NCBI GenBank assembly: GCA_035771165.1
Contig: JAWNZC010000337.1
Location: 1,414,501 to 1,478,500 of the forward strand
Source of the DNA: Paragorgia papillata
Lineage: Eukaryota > Cnidaria > Anthozoa > Scleralcyonacea > Coralliidae
Direction of reading: 5' to 3'
DNA length: 64,000 nt
This document shows positions 48,094 to 61,956 of the stretch, piece after piece (position 1 is the first letter of the stretch; each line of letters opens with the position of its first letter). The notes below the pieces were generated by a model. The model worked only from the letters and a program-made list of their open reading frames with translations. It did no database searches and was not told the DNA's origin. A program made the translations under genes and the position numbers.

Positions 48094-51000
48094 TGTTCAA
48101 ATTCTTTATTGATTTAAGCTTTCCTTCTCTACGGCTTTCTGATGATGTTCTAGACGACGAAAGCTTAAACGAATAAATACTTTTATCTATTCATTAATAT
48201 ATATATCTTTTTTTCAGGCATTGACTTTATTGCTTAAAGATTGCTTGGGAGGAAACTGCAAGACTGTGATGCTGGCAACTGTTTCACCAGCTGACATTCA
48301 TTACAATAAAACTATCAGTACATTACGATACGCCAATCACACGAAAAATATTATGAACAAACCTTCAGTTAATGAGGTAATGAGCTGTAATATTCAACAC
48401 AGAAATTTGTAGTTTACAATATGTAATCATGTAGCTATTTTGGAGTTCGTCAAAACGCTCGAGATTCTAAGCATTTCTTTTCACAGCATAAATCGCTGTA
48501 AATATCCTCGTTCAAGAAGATGCAATATATTGATATGATTTTTCTTGCTCTTAAATGCTAACAAAACAATTTTTCGCGCAATATTGTAAATTCTTCACAT
48601 AATTGAGCCACCATATATACAGTGCCTATCGTGACAGTATTGTCGTCTACTCATGTAGACATGTTCTGCTGAGAAGTTTTTTTACTTGCAAAGAATTTTT
48701 GCCATGCTAAAATTTTGTTGCTTGTTGTTTTGCTACGAAAACATGAGAAATTTGACAGTAAATGTGTAAATGAGCTTTTGACAAGGCTATATTCTCATGA
48801 TTAGAAAGTCTGTTGTATGCAATGTGTACAAGGGTTCATCTGACTTAGCATTGGGTTTGCGTCAGTGTACTCCATTTCTTATATCCATCGCTCTCCCTAC
48901 TATGAGGGGAGAATAGGAGCTAGGAGAGTATGGGGTTCACTGGTTTGCCTATATTCTCTCCTTAATCTTAAACACATCTTGATGTTAATTTAATAGTTGA
49001 TTCAATTAGTCGGATAACCAATCATGTTCTTCAATTGCATGTAGATAATTATATGAAGCCAAGTCCTCCATTTCTTTAATTTTTGATGATCTTGTTTTTC
49101 TTTAATTTTGTTTCTATTCTCGTTGAAGGAAGCGAATGTAAAGCTTATAAAAGACCTTCAGGGTGAAATTGAAGAACTCAAATTAAAGATGGAACAGGTA
49201 TTTAAAGCATGTGATGTGCCAATAATTTTCATTGATAGATAGGACCTACACTGATGTTAAACAATGCGTGTATTTCACGGTATCAAACGATACATACTAG
49301 GAGCTTGAACTGAACCATCACATTGGTGGATTAATGAGATTTAATAATTATAATTATATATATATATATTTATTATATGGCTTTGTAATATCCTGAGTTC
49401 TGATTGGTCAACGCACGGTCCGTAAAAATGCGTATCCAGACCACGGTCCATCTTTTTCCGTATCCGGACCGCTGTCCCGGATGTTGATTTTGCTCGCGTG
49501 AATTTCTAAGGTTTTCACACTAAGTTTGACAATAATTATCGAAAAACTTGAAATAGCCATATAATAAACGCTTTATTAATATATCAGACGTCGGTCTGAT
49601 ATTCTCCCGTACAGACCTCGTTCTCGGTTAATAATCTCTTAATATTAGTCGCTATTATGAAAGTGGTCTATCGACATAACATGCCCTATATAATTAGTAG
49701 CCTGGATTAACGACTGAGCAGACGCCGTATCCTCATTAGAATTGTATAGTGTCTAATTATAGTTCCAGTCGCGTGCTTGGAGTCGTTAGGAAAGACTACA
49801 TTTTAAGGGATTTCTTTTTATAGGAAGGAATAAGCTTAAAATCAGAGAAAAAACTTAAAGAAAACGAGCGTCTTGTTAAGCGCTTAACTGGTATCTGGGA
49901 AGAAAAATGGTTGAAAACAAAAGAAATAATCAAGGTATAAGTATATTAGGCCTGTGATAAACGGCGTATTTTTCATGCGCCGTATAAAATACCTATTAGG
50001 TTCGACCAAAATTGTTCTGGTTGAGTTATACGGCGTATTTTTGGCGTATTTAATAAGTCGAACTTTTTACAAGTTCTCGGGTCGTAGGCCTGGAAACGAT
50101 GTTATCAACATGAATTATGGGTAGGAAATGTATTATCATATTTTAAATTAATGTTTGTATTTTATTCGGCGCATGAATAGTACACCGTCTGCATCAACGC
50201 CATAGTTGAGTCGTATTATACGACTGGGTTCGTCGTAACTTAATGCAAGTTCCATATTTAATGTACAGACGACGTATTTTTCATGAACTTCATTCTCATA
50301 TTTTATACGGCGCATGAAAAATACGCCGTTTATCACAGGCCTTTAGTATAATGATAATTGGTTGGTGCATAAGTAATCAAGGGCACTTAGGGGCTGCACA
50401 CCTTCTCTAGCGGGTTTTTAGGGGATGTTTATAGGGAAACAAGATATTCCACTGATCAGGCTAGCTCACCAGACCAACACATGTATGAATAAAATGCTTG
50501 AGTGCTCTCGTACGTTATATTTTGCATATCTAGAAAACAACTGAACTGTCACGTCTATTGTTTTTTGTTAATTCAGGTAGTTTATGAATACCAAAGCATA
50601 TATAAAGTTAGTCCGGTCTTTTTTCATTCATTTTTTTACAGTCCAATTTTTATGAAATTTTCATTCAATTCTCAGTCAAATTCAACCCAAATTTAATGAG
50701 TTACATAAAATTGATACAAATACTTTGAAACGATTTTGTTTGTCTTAATACAAATATTTGGTTTCTATAAAAAACAAAAGTATAACTGCTCGAATAGAGA
50801 AACGAAAGTAACTGAGAGAATAATTATTAGCTAATTATAGAAGACAGAACAGTCCGCCACGTGGACTAAAGAGAACTCGTTTTTAAATGGATTATCTATG
50901 ATGGATAGCGTGTCTTTCTTTCTTTGCAAGACACCTGCCCCAAAGACAGTCTGTTTACAAACCATGCACGGGTAGAGCTGCGTTGAATAAACCATTTGAC

Positions 51001-54000
51001 GTACGATAGCATTGGGTGACTACAACTATCATGCAGAATGCTTTACCAGATCAAAGAAGGATATCACACTCTTTCCAGAATGCTTTGCCCTATGAATATT
51101 ATATCTTTGCTGTCAAATATGTAATGAAGTACCAGCTTGTACCTCATAAAATACATTTGACAGCGTATATATATAATTTGCATAGGGAAACTGGGAAGAG
51201 AGTAATAATATCCTTCTTTGCCAGTATCGTATTCTTGGTTTTCATCTGACGTCACAGCGGCCATATTGGTGCACAATCCTTATTCTATGGGAATTTAAAT
51301 CTATTCTTATTCAAACATTTCGTATTGTTTTACCACCCCAACTGGGCCACCGATCACGTGAGTGAAAACGATCCATAGCCAGTGTTAATTTATAGAGGAT
51401 ACTGCATGGCAAAGCATTCTGGGAGTTTTTGTCACCCACATACAATCTGAGTCGGGATAAAACGTAGTTCATTTATAACATGAGGCTGAAGCAGCCTAGT
51501 AAACATAACTTTTCTGATTTCAGAAACTTTTTAATGTTTAGGTATTCTATAAGGATAAAATTTACTTATCGATTATCCTTGACAATAATCCTAGACGTAG
51601 TGTCTAAGAATAATGAACTCAAAACATGAAAAAACAGTCCCAGTCTATGTTATCTTCCCGTTATGCTTTAATAGACACGATGTAATTTGCATAGGGGCCC
51701 AAATTGAATAGGAAACTAATTTGCATGTGGGCCTACATGAAACTACAATTTGGGCTATCGTATGTCATCGTGCAAATGCATATATATTCAAGAAACAAAG
51801 TATATATACAGTGTGTTGAAAAAACCGGGACCCTTAGAAAATGAATTAGTATTCTTTTAAAACAACCTATTGTAGTAGTTTGAAAGCCCTAAAAGCGCTG
51901 CGTTATAAATTAATCAGCACATAAGTTAAACAGGAAGAGAAAAAGCTTTTAAATACTTTCACCATGCTTGCACTTCACGTTATCTTAATTTCCCAGGTGT
52001 ATAAGACCGTGTTTTTTACGCATCCGTGGCTCAGAGGTGTTTAGGGCTTTCAAACTACTGCAATAGGTTGTTTGAACAGAATACTAATTCATTTTCTAAG
52101 GGTTCCGGTTTTTTTTATACACACTGTATATATGTGTATATATCGGCTACGTCCATACGTATACGTTTTCGTAGCGTTTTCATATTGTTCTCCGTCCTCA
52201 AGGGAATAGAAAACAATGTTCTACTTACCTGAAACAATATGAAAACGCTACGAAAACGGAAAACGTATACGTGTGGACGTAGCCATAATCTGCATTGTGC
52301 ATGGTATTTATGGCATTGTCATTGGCCCATTGTTATCTGACTTCATTTCGATTAATTATATTTAGGACCGCGCTTTGGAGGTAACCGCTCTGGGACAAGG
52401 TCTGAAGTTTGAAACGGACGAACCTCACTTTATTACTCTTGGTGGAGGAAGATTGAGTGTTGGAGTGACGATGTGTCCAGTAAAAGAAGGTGAAGATATT
52501 TCTTTGGTTAACCTCATTAATTCAGTCTTAATATAAGCCGTTCTTGTGGTTTAAAAGATGATTCAAGGTATAGACAATTCTTTAAGCATGGCTTTCGAAA
52601 ACGTCTTCCCTTGACGAGTAAACTCTACTGGCGTTAGGGGCTGTTTACATGAGCCGGGCTAGCCCAGTTAACTGAGCTCACGCGATTGATTAGGATCTCA
52701 CTGTGGATTTGAAACTCGCATAAACTAAATTTACAAAGAAGAATTGGTTTAGTTTAGATGTAAACGAATCCTAACGTTAATTAAAATCCCCTTTTGTGGC
52801 CGAGCAAAGGATTTCGTGACACGAGTCAGCCTGGTTAGCCGGGCTAACCCGGCTCATGTAAACAGCCCCTTTCAGAGAGTGTAAAGGCCTGGCCAAACGC
52901 TTTCAACATTTCATGCAACATTGTTGAACGCATGTTGAACGAAAATTTGAACATGTTCAAATTTCATTCAACACCATTTAACAACGTTCAACATCATTCA
53001 ACAGGGTGGCCAAACGCTTTCAACACGTTGAATCACGGTTGAATTCAACAATGTTGAACGATGTTGAATGAAATGTTGAAAGCGTTTGGCCAGGCCTTAA
53101 AACGATAAAGTTGTTCCACAACAACAATGCGATGGAAGGGTTTAACTCTTTTATACTTGGCTCTTCGAGAAATCTCTCCAGCTTGACGAGTAAAATCGTC
53201 TGGCGGTTAATATAGACCGAGTAAAAAGGTATAAAGTTGTCTCACAACAACAATGCCAATGAAAGGGTTAAAAGCCAAGGGTTCTAAGCAGTACAGTGTA
53301 CATGTACGTTATGCGTAAGTTTGTGGAGCTGTGCTACTCAGAATTCAAGTCACAGACTAGAATCGAATTTCCCTGTTAAACCATTACAAGGTTTCCACTC
53401 GGAAAATTTTCCTCAGGACAGAAACGGACAGGGAAGTTTTCTTTGTATTGTGAGCTCTCGGTCGGAACTAATGACTTTAAAAGAAAATTTTCCTGAGTGG
53501 AAACTAATCTTTAGTCCAAATTAGGAGAGAAGAACTTTTCACAAACTTGTGGGCTATGGTCTGTGTAATTTTTAACCGTCGACGAACAAATTTTATCCAT
53601 ATATATATATATATATATAAGTCATGGTAAACTAGGATACTCGCATGCAGGAAAATATCCTACCTTAACCTGAGTCTTAAATAACGTTGCGAAAGCCGTT
53701 TATTTATTTATTTGTTTTTTATAATTTAATAAATAATTTATGCATGTGCACATCTATTGCATCGTGACATTTTCAAGAACTTGGTAATGATGTAAAACTT
53801 GAATGCATCACTCATACTTGCATCACTCATTTAAGAAATACCTAATGGGTTTCATGCATGTTTGGATAGCCTGATCCAAACACGAGGGTGTTGCGAGACT
53901 TGAGAAAAGCATAAAAAAACACGAGCCGCTAGGCGAGTGTTTTTTAGCTGTCGAAAGTCCAGCAACATCCCGAGTGTTTGGATCAGGCTATCCAAACATG

Positions 54001-57000
54001 GAAACTCATTAGGTATTCCTTTTATAAAATGACCGACAATAAAATAACAGATTTTGTGAAAAAAAAAATAGTGATATAGGAATACATATTCTCCCGAAAT
54101 TCATCAACTACCAATCACGTATCGTCTACTTTTCCCCAGACCCATAAACAACCAATCACATTTCGCCTTGTAACGTCTTGATGACGAGCCGGACGGGCGA
54201 AACGAGAAAGAAAGTAATTCGAAAATTATTTTGCCGACAAATTCAACATTAAAGATGGGAATGTCAATAAAGAAGTGAACTCTGACCATCGAAAACAGCG
54301 AATATTATTAGGAAAACGCTTAAACATTACTAAAATCAACCATCTCAGCGTTTGCCTTATGGTTTCAGAGCAAATGTTTATACAAGAAAAACATTCTTGG
54401 CCGTAAAAAGCCGCTGAAACTGAAGCATCCGAAAAAATATTTTCATCGGCAGATTTGGATTTTTATGTCGAGAGCTCTTGGGTATTTTACTTCATGTCGA
54501 CAAAGTCGTTTTCTTTTACCAAGTGAGTTCATCAGGCAAGAAAATGAAAGGTATTTGAACAGAAATTTAATATCGTTTTCAAAACGTGTACTTTCCAAAT
54601 CACGTTGTTTTGTTACCATATTAAAGTACAAACCACCGTATATTTTAGCGAGTTTAGCTTGGCTCTTGAACACAATAGGGCCAGAAAACAATTTCAGGCT
54701 CAGTTGGTTATAGTTCTCTCACAATATATAAACCTAGTGTTGTTGTTTTTTTTACTGCCTTTAAAAGACTCAAAGACGGTGCTTTTTAACTTTAAGATTC
54801 GTTCAAGAAATTATTTGTTTACTTGTAATTGGACATTTAGTTCTTTGCCCTCGCTTATATAAAACTTGTCTCTGTTGACGCCCTTATACATACCTATACT
54901 TACCAATATTATTTTAGTAATTTCAATGCTATTTTATTTGTGTCAGTACTAAAAAAATTAGATTAAAGTCTATATACAAAAGGCGTCACTCAAAAATGCT
55001 GCAAATTTCCGTGTTTGGATAGCCTAATCCAAACATGGGTATTGACCAATCAGCGCTTGCGTAGCATACATGTTATTTTATAAATTTGCATCACCCCTAC
55101 TTGCATCACTCATTCTTGCTTGTTTCATTGCATGTATACGATTTTGTTTTAACAGGAAAGACGATCATCGGTTTACCAACTAGTGACTCTAAACCAGATA
55201 TCGCATTAAGTGGAAAAGGCATTGAAAGGTATGGCACCAGAGGTTCACAAGATAAGAAATAACAACAAAAGACATTTTCTTTCTCTTTTGGTTTATGCTT
55301 GTTTTTACACGTGCTTATTTTAGGTTAGATATACTGCCGAAACAGAGAACTTATTTTAGGGGTTGTTTACATGAGCCAGGCTAGCCCGGTTAACTAAGCT
55401 CACGCGATTGATTAGGATCTCACTGTGGTTTTGAAACTCGCATAAACTAAATTTACAAAGGAGACTTGGTTTAGTTAGATGTAAACGAATCTTAGGCCTG
55501 CGCTAAACGTGGCACAATAGACGAATTTAATTCAGACGAATTTATTAAAATTTAATTGTTTGAATTTTATTCGACGAAACTGCGACGTATAACTCGATTA
55601 AACTCGACACACGAATTAAATTGTCTCGGAATTAAATTCGTCTGAGTCAGACGGATAATGCGACAATAGTGCGTGTTCGAGTTGCACGACGAATTATCGT
55701 AGCGTCGAATTAAATGTTTCTTTTCTGTCTGTGACAATTCGCCGCCACGTTTTCAAGAAGTCTTTTTCAGGCCCGACGAGTCCAAGTAAAAACAATTAAA
55801 TTCGACTGAAATTCGACGTTTAACTCGATGTCGCATTTACGTCGCATTACCGACGAAGTTAATTCGAATTAAATTCGTCTAATGTGCGACGTTTAGCGCA
55901 GGCCTTAACGTTAATTCAAATCTCCTTTTGCGGCCGAGGAAATAATTTCGTGACAACAGCCCCTTAATTAGTCTTTGGGAATAGTGGCTTATTCTTATTT
56001 CTTGTTTCATCCTAGTGAAGATATAATATAATCTACTTCTACGAGCTTGAAGTAGGCGTTCAGGCTTGGTTCACTCGTGTCGTAAGACTTTGTCGAGAAT
56101 CGAAGATTTTTTCAGTTCTCGATCGTCCACGATTCTTACGACAAGTGTTGGACCACGTCCCAGTCGGTTAACGCGCCCTTGGTCGGATGAATCGCAACCA
56201 TTTTTATCTCGAGGCTGAATCCTATGGCCGACTAAAATCGTAGCGTGTTCGCCACGCTTTACATTACACAAAGCTCCCACATATACCACATGTACACATA
56301 ATGCTCTTTACAAAAGCTGTCATGTTTGTGAATTACACTCTAATGGGCGCTAGAACTTAACTTTAGCCAATTAGAACTTGTGTTTAAGAAGTTGACTAAT
56401 TTAGTTCCAACCTTATACTATATTTCGATTTGTGGTTCAACACTGCATGCCTATACGCAGGACACTGCTTTGGCAGCACACTGCTTTGGCAGCACACTGC
56501 TTTGGCAGCACACTGCTTTGATTACACTAATTTACGCGGCGGACAGTTTTGTCTTTAAAGGACATTGGCAACAAAAATTAAGTTTGTCTAATATGAAAGA
56601 ACTCATAAAATTGTAATAGAAGATCCTTTACAATTTGTTCGTATCTTTCTTCGTTTTCAAGATATTTCAATTTGTTTGATATGTAAATGAGATGGTCTCT
56701 GACGTCAGGTGTGGGGTAAAATATTTTCACATGTAGCAAAACCAGTTATATCTCTAAGTTTGTTCAGCGAAATCATTTGAAACTGTGCACATAAAAACTC
56801 CTTACGACGCTGAACATTTCATGTTAGATATGTAAGTGATTTTGCTCTGTATGAAAATATTTTACCCCACACCTGACGTCAGAAACCATCTCATTTACAT
56901 ATCAAACAAATTGAAATATCTTGAAAACGCAGAAAGATACGAAAAAGTTGTAAAGGATCTTCTATTACAATTTTATGAGTTCTTTCAAATTAGACAAACT

Positions 57001-60000
57001 TAATTTTTGTTGCCAATCCCCTTTAAAAGTTTTTTTCAAGTGGCCCCGCTCTTTTCCTTCTATAAATTGCAAGTTATATATGCTATAGATTGCGGAACAT
57101 CGAAATAATCAGGGGCAGCACAATTCCTGATTATTGGCCATTTCTATACGATAAGTTTGAACAAGACCTTATAAACCCTAATTATTTCTCTCACTGCTTG
57201 TCCGAGCTTTATAGTTGCACTCAACACTAATTAAGCTAATTTGAATTTATTGACAAAAGTCTCATTGCCTGATTCATATGGTATACGTTTCGACTTGACA
57301 TCATGTCCTCATGGCTGTCATATTAGAGTTTCCTCAACAATAGATTCTTAATTGTAAAGAACACCAACATGATGACCGCCATGCTGTCCGTTATTTGAAA
57401 CCACAAACAGCAGACCCACCGTCTCTGCTTCTGTCGATGTAAAAGGCACAGATCATGGGCATAAAATTCCCGCTTAATTTGTGTGCAGGGAAAAGGAATA
57501 GTATTCTGAAAAGTAAATCATTTGCATTTTCTTCCAAACTATTTTTAGTCCAAGTTTTTGAAGTGTGTGATATTCACCATAATTTTAATCATGTTGAGTT
57601 TGTCCACGAGCAATTTATTCAGGTTAGCACCGAGCCATTGCGCACCTGCCTGGAGGGGGATAACGATGTCGCAAATGCTCTCCGTTCAACAGCCCGATGT
57701 ACTAAGTATAGCATCTGCGAAGGTGACCAAGACTAAAGATATTAGCTGTGACAATTACTGAGCTGCATGAAAAATTCCTGTCGCCATATCTCGGCTGCGA
57801 GTCTGCTGTAAATAGCTGTGACGGTGCGTCACATTTGCTGTGGGGTGGCGTGCTGCATTGTAGAGTCAGATAGCCGCCCGAAAACGTGCTATTGTCGAGT
57901 CTCTGTGGGTAAACTGGTGAAGATAGCTGTGACGATGCGTCACATTTGCTGTGGGGTGCGTGCTGCACTGAAGAGTTAGATAGCCGCCTGAAAACTTGCC
58001 GTGACCGAGTCTCTGTGAGGAGACTGGTGATGATAGCTGTGACGTTGCATTACGCGTTCCGTTGCTGTAAGTCGTAGCCAAATGAACCATTGGGCACATT
58101 TGCGTCCCGCGTACAGCTGCTTTACTGTTTCTATTGTCCCACCCACCAACTCCCCTGTAAAAAGGGCGTAGAAATACGTATCCGGTAAGTATAATCTATT
58201 CCACTGACTAGATCGGTGTGACAGGTGCCAGAGGTTGACCATAGAAATAATAGACCTATAGTTGACCATAGAAATAGTAGCTATATTATTTCTATGAGGT
58301 TGATCCATGGCAGAGTTGCCATGGTTACCTCTGCCCCAGGCGAAGCAACATACTGCTTCAGGGGAACGCGGAAACTGGCACCTACCCTCCAAAATAAGGA
58401 TGATATGCTGCTCATTGAATCTCATTGTCTATACCACTTATAAGCCCCCCGGTTATAAGCCCCCGGTTATAATCCCCCTCGGTTATAAGCCCCCTCAGTT
58501 ATAAGCCCACTCAAAACTCCTTACGAAGTTGTATAAGCCCATGCAGGGCTTAGAAGCGGGATTCTACAGTATTTGTATTCATTATGTTTGGGTTCCCTGT
58601 ATTAACTCTCTATATATAGTCCAGTGGGTTCCCTATGTTAATTATCTTGCTCTCCAAAAGTAATAAACAAGAAGTAGTTTTATATTAGTTTAATCCGTAT
58701 CAATCTGGTTACTATATAAGCCATCGTAATACGTTTCATCTTCCTCACTTTTCTGCTCGTTCGTAATTCTTACCATGCATCTAAACCAGACGTTGACGGT
58801 ATTTATTGCACCAAAAATCGCTCGAGTAAACGGCTCTTTAAGGCATGACTGCTCCTTCCCGAATATAAAAGAACTTTCTGAAATGAATGTTCCTACTGTA
58901 GGGGGTGTTTACACGAGGCCGGCCTGAACTCGGACCGGCCGGAATTTTGCATTTCAGTTTTTGTTTACATGAGGCCAACCTTGAAACTATATAGGCTTGG
59001 TTTCGCTGTTGCTTCAAGATTTGTGTCAATTGCCTTACAACTCGTGACCGCCGGAGAATCATTATTTTATGTGGATTTGACACCAATCTTATTTAAAACA
59101 ACGTACATATTGGGTTTGAGAGGTGAAAGTGTTTCAGTTCAGTCTAGCAGGCGACCTGAGATTAGGCCGGTGTGAACTGAATCTCAGGCCGGACTCATGA
59201 AAACGATCTACAGTAAAAACACTACAACCGACCTGAACTCAGCCCGGCCTGAGTTCGGGCCGGCCTCATGTAAACACCCCCTTAGTTTCTTCTGGTATAG
59301 TCGGACTCGTAAGGATTGCTTTATGTTTATTTTGTAAACTGTATTTTGTGAATCACTTCATCTATGTTATTTATTGCTAGGGAACACTGTACTGTTGAGT
59401 ACGATGGAGAGACCGCCATGTTTTTTCCAAATGCTCCACTTTGTTCAATTGACGGTGTTCCAATAACGGAACCTACCAAACTATCTCAAGGTAAGTGATG
59501 CGTTATAAATGAGAAGTTCATAGTTATACCGTTGGTTGCATGTAAAGCCCTGTTCACCAGGCTATTCGATTCACGAGTGGGACGAATTCTTTATGCGTTT
59601 ATGTGGTTGTTTTTATCTCGCTTTACCGGGACGGAATTAGTCCAATAACAAACAAGTATGGGACCCTTGAAACGTTTGCTCTTACTTTGCCGTGGTTGTA
59701 CGTTATCTTACGATTGTCAAAGTGTTAGTATCCTTTTATAAGCATATTAATAATAAATATACTTATTATATCTTGCAAAATACGATGTCGCCAATGTATT
59801 GATGGTTTGCAATCAATTCCTTGGGATTTAGGAGGCAAAAATACTCCAAATACAATATTCTTTTGTTAATTAGTTCCTCCAACATGGCCGCCATAACGTA
59901 AAGAGCAAACCAAGAATTCTTGGTTTTCATCTGACGTCACGGCGGCCATACTGGTACACAGAAACAATAAAATGGCGGTCATATTGGTGCACAATCCTTA

Positions 60001-60515
60001 TCCTATGAGAATTTAAACCTATTCTTTTTCAAATATTTTGTATTGTTTTACCACCCCAACGGGGCCACCGATCACGTGAGTGAAAACGATCCATAGGTCC
60101 AATTGAAATTTTTCCTCGCAACACAGATCCCAGGCTGGCTCGTTTTGAATACGAAATGATTTTTCATGTAAAATAACAAGGATGCGCGGATCTCACTCAG
60201 GCGAGGGTCCATGCTAGCCAGGCTTACATATAACAGGGCAATTCCATGTAACGGACATTACACAGTTTGCCAAATGTTGGGAAATAAGTTAATATATTTT
60301 TCCACTTTCACTGTCATTTCATTTTGAATTAGAAATTCTGATAATTGAACAACAACAATTGGGGTACAACTGATTAATTTTTCAAAGTATGTTGTCAAAT
60401 TTCACATATTTACAATTATAATTGTGTAACGGAAAAGACATGCTTATTTTAATATATTTTCAAACAAAATTCTCATCTCAATTACAATGATTGTTGCAAC
60501 AAAATACCTTAAGTG

Positions 60516-60606
<91 letters not shown>

Positions 60607-61895
60607 CAATCTACAGACACGGTGTTTCGCTGTACAACAGCTCATCAGTGTAGCTTGGAACAATCTGAATGAATTTCATCAATTACTTATACACATGCGA
60701 TCGTCGGTGACAACCGCATGTGGGACAGCATCGGTGAAATGCATTCAGATAGCATGAAGTGCGCATGGGCCCAGAGTGCTCAAACTTCCACAAGGGTAGT
60801 GAGCGTTGCATTATCGCTAATAGGTACCCACGGCAACTTCGCAGAGTGCTCAACAACACCGAAGTGAAGGAGCGTACATAGTTCAATCTACAGACACGGT
60901 GTTTCGCTGTACAACAGCTCATCAGTCTAGCTTGGAACAATCTGAATGAATTTCATCAATTACTTATACACATGCGATCGTCGGTGACAACCGCATGTAT
61001 ATATACAGGGTGAATCAAAAAAAACTGATGCCTTTCATATTCAAATTAGCCGCATAGCGGCTGTAATTTGACAGAAGTTCCCTAAATATCTCATGGGTAT
61101 ACGAAGCATATCAAATAAGTGAACCCTAAATATCTCATGGGTATACGAAGCATATCAAATAAGGTTCACTTATTTGATATTCACTTATTTGATATGCTTC
61201 GTATACCCATGAGATATTTAGGGTTCACTTATTTGATATCGGCTTCGTATACCCATGAGATATTTAGGGAACTTCTGTCAAATTACAGCCGCTATGCGGC
61301 TAATTTGAATATGAAAGGCATCAGTTTTTTTTGATTCACCCTGTATATATATACAGTGTGTATCAAAAAAATTCGAACCCTTAGAAAATGAATTAGCATT
61401 CTTTTCAAACAACCTATTGTTGTAGTTTGAAAGCCCTAAAAGCGCTGCGTTATAAATTAATCAGCACATAAGTTAAACGAAGCGAAAAAGCTTTTAAATA
61501 CTTTCACCATGCATACACTTCAAGTTATCTTAATTTCCCAGGTGTATAAGACCGTGTGTTTTACGCATCTGTGGGTTCAGCGAAGTGCTTATAGGGCTTT
61601 CAAACTACTACAATAGGTTGTTTGAAAAGAATGCATAATTCATTTACTCCCTCTCCCTCTCCCTCTCCCTCTCCCTCTCCCTCTCCCTCTCCCTCTCCCT
61701 CTCCCTCTCCCTCTCCCTCTCCCTCTCCCTCTCCCTCTCCCTCTCCCTCTCCCTCTCCCTCTCCTCCCTCTCCCTCTCCCTCTCCCTCTCCCTCTCCCTC
61801 TCCCTCTCCCTCTCCCTCTCCCTCTCCCTCTCCCTCTCCCTCTCCCTCTCCCTCTCCCTCTCCCTCTCCCTCTCCCTCTCCCTCTCCCTCTCCCT

Positions 61896-61956
<61 letters not shown>

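Larger units (their letters stand above)
60601..61000 (-). mobile_element. Retrozyme-like tandem dimer (277-bp unit)
   Basis: Unit one is 60601-60877. Unit two starts identically at 60878 and is cut off at about 60998 where TA repeat and a MITE begin. Each unit carries a hammerhead ribozyme on the - strand. Tandem units with one hammerhead each are how retrozymes are laid down after reverse transcription of circular RNA. No open frame is present, so movement would need another element's enzymes. Confidence 0.75.

Noticed and set aside
48110..48165. CTGATGA followed by GACGAAAGC, hammerhead-like
   Set aside because: Boxes resemble a hammerhead but stem II does not pair and no stem I closes. 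AAGCTTTC/GAAAGCTT pairing alone is not enough.
52884..53098. Possible regulatory cluster of gttgaac sites
   Set aside because: The words are explained by the palindromic interior of a MITE.
54443..54862. Overlapping open frames on both strands in intron 12
   Set aside because: No domain and not in phase with neighbouring kinesin exons.
57455..57761. Open frames next to the 112-bp tandem repeat
   Set aside because: No recognisable protein motif, and they run into the repeat.
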